Shown: positions 48,013 through 56,600 of the stretch, piece by piece | How the letters are laid out: each line of letters begins with the position of its first letter | Position numbering within the stretch: the stretch's first letter is position 1 | Source of the DNA: Streptomyces mirabilis | GTDB lineage: Bacteria; Actinomycetota; Actinomycetes; Streptomycetales; Streptomycetaceae | DNA: 64,000 nucleotides | Direction of reading: 5' to 3' | Assembly (NCBI RefSeq): GCF_039503195.1 | Contig: NZ_JBCJKP010000001.1 | Location: 2,604,001-2,668,000 of the forward strand | The notes under the pieces: generated by a model | Seen by the model: only the letters and a program-made list of their open reading frames with translations | Database searches by the model: none | What the model was told of the DNA's origin: nothing | Made by a program: the position numbers and the translations under genes

Positions 48013-49248
48013 TCACAGTCCGCAGTCGCAGCACGAGCAGCATTCACAGCACTCGCAGATCTCACAGGCTTCGCAGCAGCTGCAGTCACAGTCGCAGTTG
48101 CCGAGGCAGCCCTCGCGCCTCCTTCGCGACCACGGCCCCTCGAACTCGTCGGCACAGCACACCTTGCAGGTGCAGCACAGCCCGATCGCGGCCGCGCACC
48201 CCGCCCAGAAGCCTCGCCTGCCGGGCCCGGACGGCGGGAAGGAGGGAGCACCGCCGAAGGGGTTGCCGCCACCGGCGTAGGGATTCTGCCCGTCGTTCGG
48301 GCTCTGCGGGCTCTGCGGGTTGTACGGCCCACCGTGCTGCGGCGGCCCGAAAGCCCCCCGCGGACCGTCCTCGTGGTCCTGGTGCCCGCATCCCGAGGTC
48401 CCGAACGCGCGGTCCACCGATCGCCCCAGCTCGTGCGCGAGCAGCAGATGCGCCAGCTTGCCGTCCGTGAACTCCACCTCGCGCAGCGCGAGCCGTATTC
48501 CGTGCAGAGCGTCATCGGCGAGCCGGCGCGCCTCCACGAGCGGGGTGCCGGTGGCCGTGAGCGGGTTCCAGGCTCCCGACGCGGCGTCAGTTTCCCGGTC
48601 CTCCACGGCGTCCAGCAGATGCGCGAGCCGCCCGAAGAGCCGGCCGGCCTCGGCGAGCGGCTCGGCGTTGCCCGGCCGCCCGGCCAGGACGGCCGTGTGC
48701 GCGAACGCGGCGGCGGTCGCGGTCTCGGTGGGCTCGGTGACGGTCAAAAGCGGCGTCCCGGGACCGGCGAGCGCCTCGATGCCGACCTGCCGGTCGACGG
48801 CGTCGACGAGCACGGCGGTGTCGAAGCCCACGTCGGATCCGGTACGGGCCCCGGCGCGCCCCCAGCTCGCGGCGACCCGGCGGGCGGCGAGCGCCACCGG
48901 CCTGCGCGCCAGCAGCCCGTCCTTGTCCGCCACGTGGTCGCGCACCTTGGCCGAGGCCAGCACCAGCGAGACGGCGGCTGCGAGGCGGGCTCCCTCACCC
49001 TGTGCGACGGATGCCGTCCGCATCCCGCGCAACGGGCACGGCCCCGCCGTACGCCGCCACGCGGTGGTGCGCTCGACCTGAGCCTCCGTCAAAACCGATA
49101 TCAGCAGCCCGTCGTAATTGGTGACAACCCGAGCGAACTGTCCGTGGTCTCCGCGCAACGCGAGACAGAGTCCGCACAGATGCGCCATCCACTGCGTTTT
49201 GAGCCCCTCGCCGAGGCGGTGGCTGCAGGGCCTCACTATTCCGAACAC
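48013..49248 (-). CDS. DUF5685 family protein with a 21-cysteine C-terminal tail
   Basis: A 411-residue protein. The N-terminal DUF5685 region (MFGIVRPCSHRLGEGLKTQW, MAHLCGLCLALRGDHGQFAR) has paired Cys in CGLC and a mostly helical body (LLARRPVALAARRVAAS and others). After a Gly/Pro/Asn linker the last 66 residues hold 21 Cys in CCTCKVCC, NCDCDCSCC and ECCECCSCCDCG clusters. Such density implies metal (zinc, copper or iron-sulfur) binding or disulfide storage. GTG at 49248 has GGGGGAG upstream. The function is unknown; the family is actinobacterial and close to cell-division gene sflA here, from which it diverges. Confidence 0.88.
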   Translation of the reverse strand: MFGIVRPCSHRLGEGLKTQWMAHLCGLCLALRGDHGQFARVVTNYDGLLISVLTEAQVERTTAWRRTAGPCPLRGMRTASVAQGEGARLAAAVSLVLASAKVRDHVADKDGLLARRPVALAARRVAASWGRAGARTGSDVGFDTAVLVDAVDRQVGIEALAGPGTPLLTVTEPTETATAAAFAHTAVLAGRPGNAEPLAEAGRLFGRLAHLLDAVEDRETDAASGAWNPLTATGTPLVEARRLADDALHGIRLALREVEFTDGKLAHLLLAHELGRSVDRAFGTSGCGHQDHEDGPRGAFGPPQHGGPYNPQSPQSPNDGQNPYAGGGNPFGGAPSFPPSGPGRRGFWAGCAAAIGLCCTCKVCCADEFEGPWSRRRREGCLGNCDCDCSCCEACEICECCECCSCCDCGL

Positions 49249-49538
49249 GACACTCCCCCGTGCCTCGTTTGACGTTGAGCTGCGGCATCGTATCGACCCC
49301 TTCGTTCACCCGTACGCCCCGACCGTCACCCGAACGCCGTCGAGAATCATATTTCACTCACAGTCAGCAGCCGTACACCGCAAGACCCTTGGGGCACGCG
49401 GGCTCTCGACGAATTCGCTGTGCACCAGTACCGTCACGAAACCCCCGCGCGGCGTCTATCCACTTGGCGCGACATCCGCATCATGGACGACCATGGGGAT
49501 GCGGAAAGCAAGAAAGACCGCTGTGAGAGGAGGCGTCC

Positions 49539-49979
49539 ATGGGATCGGTGCGCAAGGCGAGTGCCTGGCTTGGCCTCGTCGACGACAACGATGACGAGCG
49601 TTACTACGACGACGACAACTACGCCGAAGGACAGGACTCCGGCGATGCCTGGGTCACGGATCCACGCGTGAAGGTCGCGTCCGAGACGGCGGAAGAGACA
49701 GGCCGCCGGATCGGCACGGTCACCCCGGACAGTTTCCGGGACGCACGCGGCATCGGCGAACTCTTCCGGGAGGGCGTCCCGGTCATCATCAACCTCACGG
49801 CCATGGAGCCCGCCGACGCCAAGCGCGTGGTGGACTTCGCGGCCGGTCTGACCTTCGGCCTGCACGGCACCATCGAGCGGGTCGCCACCCGGGTCTTCCT
49901 GCTGACCCCTGCCAACACCGAGATCGTCAGCGGCGAGGCCCCGGGACGCCAGACGGACGGCTTCTTCAACCAGAGCTGA
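49539..49979 (+). CDS. sflA: SepF-like protein (SflA)
   Basis: A 146-residue cytoplasmic protein of the SepF/DUF552 family. The N-terminus [13 protein letters not shown] is an amphipathic membrane-binding helix. An acidic linker ([17 protein letters not shown]) follows, and the SepF core ([59 protein letters not shown]) mediates dimerisation and FtsZ binding. AGAGGAGG precedes the ATG. Streptomyces has one SepF in the division cluster plus SepF-like SflA and SflB that affect sporulation septation. This stand-alone copy, with dnaE2 about 14 kb away, fits sflA as I recall its location. The 290-bp divergent spacer holds only promoters. Confidence 0.85.
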   Translation: MGSVRKASAWLGLVDDNDDERYYDDDNYAEGQDSGDAWVTDPRVKVASETAEETGRRIGTVTPDSFRDARGIGELFREGVPVIINLTAMEPADAKRVVDFAAGLTFGLHGTIERVATRVFLLTPANTEIVSGEAPGRQTDGFFNQS

Positions 49980-50018
49980 GGCAGGGCCGCTCACCGGCCC
50001 TGCTCTCCGGTGCTCGAC

Positions 50019-51209
50019 TCACCGAAAGGCGTCGAGTCCGGTGAGCGCCTTGCCCAGCACGAGTTGATGCATCTCGACGGTGCCCTCGTAGGTGAGCACC
50101 GATTCGAGGTTGGTCGCGTGCCGCATCACGGGGTACTCGAGCGAGATCCCGTTGGCACCGAGGATGGTACGGGCGGTCCGGCAGATCTCGATCGCCTCCC
50201 GTACGTTGTTGAGCTTGCCGAAGCTGACCTGCTCGGGACGGAGCCGTCCCGCGTCCATGCGCCGCCCCAGGTGGTGGGCGAGCAGAATCCCCTTGTGCAG
50301 TTCCACCGCCATGTCCGCCAGCTTGGCCTGGGTGAGCTGGAAGCCGCCGATGGGCCGCCCGAACTGCTCGCGCGTCTTCGCGTACTCGACGGCGGCCTCG
50401 AAACTGGCCCGCGCGGCGCCCATCGAGCCCCACACGATCCCGTACCGCGCGTGCGACAGACAGCTGAGCGGGCCCTTGAGCCCGGTCACGTCCGGCAGTA
50501 CGGCGTCGGCGGGCAGCCGTACGTCGTCGAGTACGAGCTCGCTGGTCACGCTCGCCCGCAGGGACCACTTGTGCTTGATCTCGGGAGCGGAGAACCCGGG
50601 GGCGTCGGTGGGCACGACGAACCCCCGAATCCCGTCCTCACTCTGCGCCCAGACGACCGCGACCCCGGCCACGGACCCGTTCGTGATCCACATCTTGCGC
50701 CCGTTGAGCACCCAGTCGCCGCCGTCGCGCTTGGCGTACGTCCGCATGGCGCCCGGGTCGGACCCGTGGTCGGGCTCGGTCAGCCCGAAGCACCCGATGA
50801 CCTCACCGGCGGCCATGCCCGGCAGCCACCGCTGCTTCTGCTCCTCGCTCCCGAACCGATGAATGGCGTACATGGCGAGGGAGCCCTGCACGGAGACGAG
50901 GGACCGGATGCCCGAGTCGGCGGCCTCCAGCTCCAGACAGGCGAGCCCGTACTGCACGGCGGTCGCGCCCGCGCATCCGTACCCCTCCAACGACATCCCG
51001 AGGGCCCCGATCCCGCCCAGTTCGCGCGCCAGCTCCCGGATCCCGGGCAGCTCGCCCTTCTCGTACCACTCGGCGACGTACGGCAGCACGCGGTCCGCGG
51101 CCCAGGTCCGTACGGTGTCCCGGATCGCCAGGTCCTCCGGGTCCAGGAGGTCGTCGAGGCCGAGGGGGTCGGTGGGGTCGAAGGGCGGGAGCTTCGGGGA
51201 CGCGGACAT
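50019..51209 (-). CDS. Acyl-CoA dehydrogenase, glutaryl-CoA dehydrogenase type
   Basis: A 396-residue FAD enzyme. Flavin and substrate motifs include GCFGLTEPDHGSDPGAM, WVLNGRKMWITNGSVAGVAV, IRGFVVPTDAPGFSAPEIKH, YGIVWGSMGAARASFEAAVEY, REQFGRPIGGFQLTQAKLAD and the terminal ILGANGISLEYPVMRHATNL, where the active-site Glu lies in VLTYEGTVEMH. The LTEPDHGSDP form is typical of glutaryl-CoA dehydrogenase, which converts glutaryl-CoA to crotonyl-CoA in lysine and tryptophan breakdown. GGAGG precedes the ATG at 51209. A perfect palindrome overlaps its presumed promoter. The name gcdH is plausible but not certain. Confidence 0.9.
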   Translation of the reverse strand: MSASPKLPPFDPTDPLGLDDLLDPEDLAIRDTVRTWAADRVLPYVAEWYEKGELPGIRELARELGGIGALGMSLEGYGCAGATAVQYGLACLELEAADSGIRSLVSVQGSLAMYAIHRFGSEEQKQRWLPGMAAGEVIGCFGLTEPDHGSDPGAMRTYAKRDGGDWVLNGRKMWITNGSVAGVAVVWAQSEDGIRGFVVPTDAPGFSAPEIKHKWSLRASVTSELVLDDVRLPADAVLPDVTGLKGPLSCLSHARYGIVWGSMGAARASFEAAVEYAKTREQFGRPIGGFQLTQAKLADMAVELHKGILLAHHLGRRMDAGRLRPEQVSFGKLNNVREAIEICRTARTILGANGISLEYPVMRHATNLESVLTYEGTVEMHQLVLGKALTGLDAFR

Positions 51210-51232
51210 GGGGGCAGCCTCCGGCACGCTAA

Positions 51233-51249
51233 AACTAGCACCGCTAGTT
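51233..51249. promoter_or_regulatory. Operator-like palindrome upstream of the acyl-CoA dehydrogenase gene
   Basis: AACTAGC-N3-GCTAGTT has perfect 7-bp arms, 24 bases before the ATG, and overlaps a TAGTTT -10-like hexamer on the minus strand. It fits a TetR or MarR operator; the regulator is not in the window next to it. Confidence 0.5.
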
Positions 51250-51300
51250 ACGGTCTCGCCCCGACGGTACGACCCAGCGTCCCGCACGTCCAGTACCTCC

Positions 51301-51483
51301 CCCACCCACGCACCACCGGTTTCCAGCACGCTGACATGTGCGGGTCCCCCGCGGGGGTGAATCGCCATCGGCGGCACCGCGTGGGCCGCTCTCCGAGCGG
51401 ACCGGCAGGCGCCGACGACGGGCCACCCCCACGGGAGACCGTCACGTGTCGACATGGTGGAAACGGGTGGTGCGTGAGTGGGA
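51301..51483. repeat. About 183-bp imperfect palindrome between MFS and acyl-CoA dehydrogenase genes
   Basis: The arm from 51301 (CCCACCCACGCACCACC, then GGTTTCCA) recurs in inverted orientation ending at 51483, with roughly 80 percent identity over 59 bp. A small hairpin CCGCTC-N3-GAGCGG lies near the centre (51387-51401). Translated outward, both arms give related short peptides (GDRHVSTWWKRVVREW and GDPHMSACWKPVVRGW). Confidence 0.65.
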
Positions 51484-51492
51484 GAGCCTCGG

Positions 51493-53100
51493 CTACGCCG
51501 AGACGCGGGACTCCGCAACCCCTCGAGGCGCCGGAATCTCCGCCGAGCCCGCCGCGGGCACCCCACACTCCATGACCCGAGGCAACCGCAACGCCATCCC
51601 CGCCCCCACCAACAACAATCCCGCACTGACGAGCAACGTCACATGCAGCCCGTGCACGAAGGAGTCCCGAGCCGCATGACGCAGGGCCGCCCCCCGCACC
51701 CCGCCGAGCCGCGCAGCGACGTCGTACGCCTCTCCCAGCGAGTGTCCCGCCGCAGCGGAGTCCCCCGGCGAGACCCCCGGTACGGACGACAGTCCGGGCG
51801 TGTACGCCGCGTTCATCACACTCCCCAGAAGCGCGATCCCGATCCCCGCCCCCAGCTGGTACGAGGTCTCACCGATCGCCGCCGCCCCACCCGCCTGCGC
51901 CGGCGGCGCCTCGCTCAGCATCGACTCGTACGCCCCGAAGAGCGTCGTCTCCAGCCCGAACCCGAGCAGCACGAATCCGAACAGCAGTAGCCCGGTGTTG
52001 TCGTTCCCGCCCATCGCGGTGAGCGTGACCACGGCCACCGCCGTGAGACAGAACCCGAAACAGACCATCGCGCGTGGCCCGAACCGCCGCAGCAGCCGCG
52101 CCCCCGCGAGCCCCGCGGCCATCGCCGCGAAGGTGAGCGGCAGCAGTCGCAGCCCGGTCTGCAGGGGCGAGAGCCCGAGGACCAGTTGCAGGTACTGCGC
52201 GGCGATCAGCTCGAGCCCGACCAGCGCGAGCATGGCGAGGACGATGCAGCACACGGACGTACTGAACGCGGGCCGCGAGAACATCCGCAGGTCCACCAGC
52301 GGATGCGCACGCCGTCGCTGGCGCCGTACGAAGGCGAACATCAGCGCGCCGCCCACGAGCAGCGGCGCCAGCGTGAACGGACCGAGCGGCCCTTCACCGG
52401 CGCCGAGCCGCTTGACTCCGAGCACGAGCCCGAAGAGTCCGGCGGCGGCCATCAGGGCCCCCACCACGTCCCAGGGACCGTCGCGGTCGCCGTAGGACTC
52501 GGGCAGCAGCAGCCGTCCGATCGGCAGGCTGATCAGCATCAGCGGGATGTTGACGAGGAAGACCGATCCCCACCAGAAGTGTTCGAGGAGGAACCCGCCG
52601 AGCAGCGGCCCGACCGCCGCGCCCACCGCGGCGACCGCGCTCCAGATGCCGATCGCGAGCGCCCGCTCCCGCCGGTCGGGAAAAACCTGGCGCAGGATCG
52701 ACAGGGTCGCGGGCATGATCATCGCGCCGCCGACGCCGAGCAGGGCGCGCGCGCCGATGAGGACCTGGGCGTTGTCGGCTAGCGCCGCGATCCCGGAGGC
52801 GACGCCGAAGAGTCCGTATCCGAGGAGGAGTACACGTCTGCGACCCACCCGGTCACCCAGCGTGCCGAAGAGGATCAGCAGCGCGGCGCAGACGAGCGGA
52901 TAGACGTCGACGATCCAGAGCAGTTCTATCGCGCCGGGCTTGAGGTCCGCGGTGACGGCGGGCACCGCGACGTGCAGCACGGTGGCATCGAGGGCCACGA
53001 GGAGCAGGCTGACGCACAGCACCACGAGGACGACCCAGCGGTTGGCACCGGCCCCGGCCTCCCGACGGCGACGCGCGGCGGCCGTGGTCGTCCCGGACAT
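51493..53100 (-). CDS. MFS multidrug transporter, DHA2 (14-helix, QacA-like) family
   Basis: A 535-residue exporter with 14 predicted helices. The first helix, VVLVVLCVSLLLVALDATVL, holds motif D1 (LDxTxxxVAxP: LDATVLHVAVP). Motif A between helices 2 and 3 is GTLGDRVGRRRVLLLG. Motif C appears as GAAVGPLLGGFLLEHFWW, followed by VFLVNIPL. The family exports cationic or lipophilic drugs by proton antiport. GGGAGG precedes the ATG at 53100. The substrate is unknown. It is followed by the palindromic repeat and diverges from a mannosyltransferase gene. Confidence 0.93.
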   Translation of the reverse strand: MSGTTTAAARRRREAGAGANRWVVLVVLCVSLLLVALDATVLHVAVPAVTADLKPGAIELLWIVDVYPLVCAALLILFGTLGDRVGRRRVLLLGYGLFGVASGIAALADNAQVLIGARALLGVGGAMIMPATLSILRQVFPDRRERALAIGIWSAVAAVGAAVGPLLGGFLLEHFWWGSVFLVNIPLMLISLPIGRLLLPESYGDRDGPWDVVGALMAAAGLFGLVLGVKRLGAGEGPLGPFTLAPLLVGGALMFAFVRRQRRRAHPLVDLRMFSRPAFSTSVCCIVLAMLALVGLELIAAQYLQLVLGLSPLQTGLRLLPLTFAAMAAGLAGARLLRRFGPRAMVCFGFCLTAVAVVTLTAMGGNDNTGLLLFGFVLLGFGLETTLFGAYESMLSEAPPAQAGGAAAIGETSYQLGAGIGIALLGSVMNAAYTPGLSSVPGVSPGDSAAAGHSLGEAYDVAARLGGVRGAALRHAARDSFVHGLHVTLLVSAGLLLVGAGMALRLPRVMECGVPAAGSAEIPAPRGVAESRVSA

Positions 53101-53346
53101 GTACGTACCTCCCAGATGTTCCCTCGCGTTCGGCGATCCGCTGGGTGGGGACTCCCTGCGGCTGCGGTCCAGGAGGAGCGGGGTTCCGGACGCACGCATC
53201 AAAGGCGAGTGAGCGGCCAGAGTACGCGAGTTCCTGTCGCATACACGTGGCGGACCTCTCACGTTCTCCTTGCCGAGCATGTGGCGTACGCCACGCTCCC
53301 CCTGGTGCACCACGCCCCGGACGACCGCCCGGTTCCGCCCGCCGTC

Positions 53347-53352
53347 GATAAT
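53347..53352 (+). promoter_or_regulatory. -10 element of a probable leaderless transcript
   Basis: GATAAT lies seven bases before the GTG at 53360. This places the transcription start at or within a base of the GTG, and no ribosome site is present. Confidence 0.5.
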
Positions 53353-53359
53353 CGAGCCC

Positions 53360-54529
53360 GTGACCGATCTTGAGACGCCCCTCGCGACGCCGCCCGGCGC
53401 GAGCGCGCCACGCCGGGCCGCGCCCGCCCTCCTCGGGTACGCCGCGGTACGGGCCCTGGGCGTCCTCACGCTCGCGCTGTGGAGCGCGGCGAACGGCAAG
53501 AGCGCCCACACACTGCTGACGGCCCGCTGGGACTCGCTCTGGTACACCCGCGTCGCCGATCTCGGCTACGGCTACGAGGTGCGGCTGCCCAACGGTGACG
53601 TGCACTCGAACCTCGCGTTCTTCCCGCTGCTGCCCTGGCTGGAGCGGCTCGTCTCGGCGCTCACCCCTCTGTCGTACGCGGATGCCGGGCTGCTGGTCAG
53701 CACGCTGGCCTCGCTCGCCGCGGCCTGGGGGATCTTCGCCGTCGCGGACCACGTGTACGGCCCCCGTGTGGGCGTCTGCGCGGTGCTGGTCTGGGCGGTG
53801 CTGCCGGTCGGTGTCGTGCAGTCGATGGCGTACAGCGAGTCCCTGTTCACGGCGCTCGCCGCCTGGTCGCTCTACGCGGTGCTGACCGGCCGCTGGGTGA
53901 CGGCCGGCCTGCTCGCCGCCTTCGCCGGCCTGACCCGCCCGGTGGGAGCCGCGGTGGTCGCGGCCCTGTGGGTGGCCGCCATCGCCTCGTTCGTGCGGGA
54001 TCGGAGCGCGCACCCCGCGCACGGCGCGCCGGTGCTCCGACGCGCCCTCGGCATGCTCCTCGCGCCGCTCGGCGCCGCCGGGTACGTGCTCTGGGTCGGC
54101 CACCGCACGGGGAAGGGGCCGCTCGGCTATCTCGACGTCCAGGCGGGCTGGCGCAACGGATTCGACGGCGGGTACGCGTTCGCCCGCTTCGTGGGCGACA
54201 AGTTCACGTCATTTCCGTCGGCTCTGGCCGGCGTCGGACTGATCGTCGGAGTCGCACTGGTCGTCTGGCTGTACGTGACGTGTGTACGACAGGGCCAGCC
54301 GTTGGCGCTGCTGGTGTACGCGGGGATCGTCATCGCGCTCGCCCTGTGCGCGTCGAGTTACTTCGGCTCGAAACCGCGCCTCCTGTTGCCCGCTTTCCCC
54401 CTCGTGCTCCCCCTCGCGCTGGCCCTGGCCCGACTACGTACGTCCAGGTCAGCGCTGATTCTCGGTGGCGTGGCGTTGGCCTGCGCGCTCTACGGAGGGT
54501 TCTGGCTGAACGGCTCCGGTCCGCCGTGA
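53360..54529 (+). CDS. PIG-V-like membrane mannosyltransferase
   Basis: A 389-residue polytopic membrane protein with about nine helices. The catalytic-type motif TARWDSLWYTRVADLGYGYE (W-D-S-xx-Y) in the first extracytoplasmic loop and LAFFPLLPWLERLVSAL match the PIG-V/GPI-mannosyltransferase-II family, whose bacterial members use polyprenyl-phosphate mannose. SMAYSESLFTALAAWSLYAV and AGLTRPVGAAVVAALWVAA are conserved helices of the same family. GTG at 53360 follows a GATAAT -10 by seven bases, consistent with a leaderless mRNA. It probably glycosylates a lipid or protein at the outer membrane face. It diverges from the MFS gene. Confidence 0.85.
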   Translation: MTDLETPLATPPGASAPRRAAPALLGYAAVRALGVLTLALWSAANGKSAHTLLTARWDSLWYTRVADLGYGYEVRLPNGDVHSNLAFFPLLPWLERLVSALTPLSYADAGLLVSTLASLAAAWGIFAVADHVYGPRVGVCAVLVWAVLPVGVVQSMAYSESLFTALAAWSLYAVLTGRWVTAGLLAAFAGLTRPVGAAVVAALWVAAIASFVRDRSAHPAHGAPVLRRALGMLLAPLGAAGYVLWVGHRTGKGPLGYLDVQAGWRNGFDGGYAFARFVGDKFTSFPSALAGVGLIVGVALVVWLYVTCVRQGQPLALLVYAGIVIALALCASSYFGSKPRLLLPAFPLVLPLALALARLRTSRSALILGGVALACALYGGFWLNGSGPP

Positions 54530-54622
54530 TCCACTCGTTGACGCTCGGTGAGCGGCCGGAGAATTCCACCCCAGGATTCGGTGAACGAATTCAAAAGTGA
54601 CATAAAACAGAAGCCCGAGCCG

Positions 54623-54677
54623 ATCATTGGAATTGAAGGATCGGGGTGCCGATGATTAGAGAATCATTGGAATTAAA
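54623..54677. repeat. 15-bp direct repeats in an AT-rich spacer
   Basis: ATCATTGGAATTGAA (54623-54637) and ATCATTGGAATTAAA (54663-54677) are 40 bp apart in a spacer that is much less G+C-rich than its surroundings. They may be binding sites for a regulator of the PAP2 gene. Confidence 0.55.
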
Positions 54678-54768
54678 CATCGCCCTGAGAGGAATCCCAC
54701 ATCACATCGTCATCACAAAGCGAGTGATTCGGCCTGGAACGCAGCTCACTCGCTGTAACGTCGATTGA

Positions 54769-55809
54769 GTGCGTACCGAACGAAACCTCACCCGTCTGGA
54801 CCGGGTCTTCGCCCGGTTGGACCGTGAGCCGGAACGGCCGGCGAACATCGATGTGCCGAAGATGAGCAGGCACAGGGTTGTGCTCTTCGGAGCCACCCTG
54901 GCCTTCTACGTGGCCATCGTGTGGGCCGTTGCGATCACATCGTGGCTGGTCCGGTTCGACTGGCAGGTCATGTTCTTCCGGCCCTATCAGCAGTGGCCGG
55001 AGATCCACGCGTTCCTCGACTACTACGTGGTGCTGGGCCAGCGCGGCCCCACCGCCGTGATGGTCGCCGCGTGGCTGGGCTGGCGCTCCTGGCGGCAGCA
55101 CACCCTGCGCCCGATGCTCACGCTGGGCGCCTCGCTGCTGCTGCTCAACATCACGGTCGGCGCCGCGAAGCTCGGCATGGGCCGCCTCGGCCCGCACTAC
55201 GCCATCACGATCGGCTCGAACGAGATGGGTCTGGGCGGCGATATATTCCCTTCGGGCCACACCGCGAACGCCGTCGTGACCTGGGGAATCCTGGCCTATC
55301 TGGCCTCCACCCCGCGGGCGAGGCGCTGGCTGTCGGCGCTGTCCGCCGTGACCTCGCTCGGCGTCGGCCTCACCACCGTCTACCTCGGTACGCACTGGCT
55401 GAGCGATGTGCTGCTGGGCTGGGCCGCCGGTCTGCTGATCCTGCTGGCGCTGCCGTGGTGCGAGCCGCTGATCGCCCGCGCCGAGACCGGTCTGTTCACC
55501 CTGCGCGACGCCTGGCGCGCCCGCCGCGGCCGTGCGGTGCCCGCCCCGGCCGAGGCTCCGGTCGGCTCCCCGGTCGGTGTGCCCGTGCTGGTCAAGCAGT
55601 CGGTCCCGGTGGACGAGGAGGCTCCGGCGCGCGGGGCGCTGCCCACCGCCCGCCCGCCCCGGGCGCCGGTGTACCTGGCGCCCGGACCCCACACGACCCG
55701 CTCGGAGCGCACCCCGGTCACCCCGGTCGGCAGCCGCCGTCCACCGCACTCGGACCGCGTGGCGCGCACCACCACGGCGTCGTCCGCCCGGCCGCTGACA
55801 GGCGGCTGA
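54769..55809 (+). CDS. PAP2-family lipid phosphatase
   Basis: A 346-residue membrane protein with six helices. The tripartite PAP2 phosphatase motif is present: KLGMGRLGPH (motif 1), PSGHTAN (motif 2) and YLGTHWLSDVLLGW (motif 3, catalytic His). The C-terminal 110 residues are a Pro/Ala-rich cytoplasmic tail (APAEAPVGSPVGVPVLVK), unusual in length for the family. GTG at 54769 lies eight bases after TAACGT, suggesting a leaderless transcript. It dephosphorylates undecaprenyl pyrophosphate or phosphatidic acid. It follows the mannosyltransferase by 239 bp with its own promoter region. Confidence 0.9.
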   Translation: MRTERNLTRLDRVFARLDREPERPANIDVPKMSRHRVVLFGATLAFYVAIVWAVAITSWLVRFDWQVMFFRPYQQWPEIHAFLDYYVVLGQRGPTAVMVAAWLGWRSWRQHTLRPMLTLGASLLLLNITVGAAKLGMGRLGPHYAITIGSNEMGLGGDIFPSGHTANAVVTWGILAYLASTPRARRWLSALSAVTSLGVGLTTVYLGTHWLSDVLLGWAAGLLILLALPWCEPLIARAETGLFTLRDAWRARRGRAVPAPAEAPVGSPVGVPVLVKQSVPVDEEAPARGALPTARPPRAPVYLAPGPHTTRSERTPVTPVGSRRPPHSDRVARTTTASSARPLTGG

Positions 55810-55868
55810 GGCACAACGGACCGATCATGGAGAACAGCGGGGCCGGTACGCACAACCTCCCCGCACGG

Positions 55869-55902
55869 CGAAGGCCCCTGGCTCGTGAGCCGGGGGCCTT
55901 CG
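55869..55902. terminator. Bidirectional terminator between PAP2 and I78 genes
   Basis: CGAAGGCCCC-TGGCTC pairs with GAGCC-GGGGGCCTTCG (one mismatch) around a 2-base loop at 55885-55886, between two convergent genes. Confidence 0.7.
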
Positions 55903-55970
55903 CGCATCCCGTGGAGTCTTCGGCCTCACGGCCTGCCTGGATCGGCGTCCGTGGATCGGCCTCCGTGGCC

Positions 55971-56186
55971 TCAGCCCTTCCAGCAGCGGGTCACCAGACC
56001 GTCGGTGACCTCGAAGTTCAGCCGCCCCGTGCGGTACTCCATGGTGATGATCGCGCCGGGCGGCAGCGAGCGCACCGTGGACCAGCCGTGCTCCCGAGCG
56101 CGGTGCTCGGCGCTCCTCGCCTCCAGGCCGACATAGGCCTGCGGACTGTCCTGGGGCTCTGCGGGCGGGGTGGGAATGGGTGCCAT
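55971..56186 (-). CDS. I78 family peptidase inhibitor
   Basis: A 71-residue protein. REHGWSTVRSLPPGAIITME followed by YRTGRLNFEVTDGLVTRCW matches the inhibitor I78 family (VRxxxPGxxxTxDYRxxRLNxxxDxxG). These small proteins inhibit serine proteases such as subtilisin and chymotrypsin. No signal peptide is present, so it may protect the cytoplasm from leaked proteases; the window encodes two streptogrisin-type proteases. The ATG at 56186 lies eight bases after a TAACGT -10-like hexamer (complement of 56194-56199), consistent with a leaderless mRNA. A longer frame to 56240 is less likely. Confidence 0.8.
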   Translation of the reverse strand: MAPIPTPPAEPQDSPQAYVGLEARSAEHRAREHGWSTVRSLPPGAIITMEYRTGRLNFEVTDGLVTRCWKG

Positions 56187-56600
56187 GACCGCCACGTTAG
56201 GCGGCCGACCGCGGCGGGGGAAGTCCAGGCCGGACACCATGCGTCACCTGTGCTCCTCCGGTCACACTTCTGTCACAGGGTCACGACACGCGTTTCGGCC
56301 GAACTCCGTCACACGTACGAGGGGTTCCGTACGTGTCCCGCACGCCTTCGAACGTAATTCGGGACTACCTTGACGCCGTCCTGAATAACCCGATGGAAAG
56401 TGCGGAGTCCCCCGGCGAGATCCCGCGGGGGAGGCCTTTCCATTCCGATTCCGGGGCATGTCGCAGAAGCTGACACCACATAGGAAATGCACGGTTCCAG
56501 CACAGAACCCCCGCACACCCTCTGTCGGAGCGCGGAGCGATGCGAGCACCACGGCGTGAGCTTCAGGCAGGCTCACGGCGCGACGGCGAAGGGGCGAGCA
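56187..56600. other. 414-bp divergent region upstream of ctaD
   Basis: No gene is supported. It contains ACACGTACG (56311-56319) and CGTACGTGT (56328-56336), a perfect inverted repeat with an 8-base gap, and a TTGACG -35-like element at 56370-56375. The in-frame extension of ctaD to 56487 lacks conserved sequence. Confidence 0.5.
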
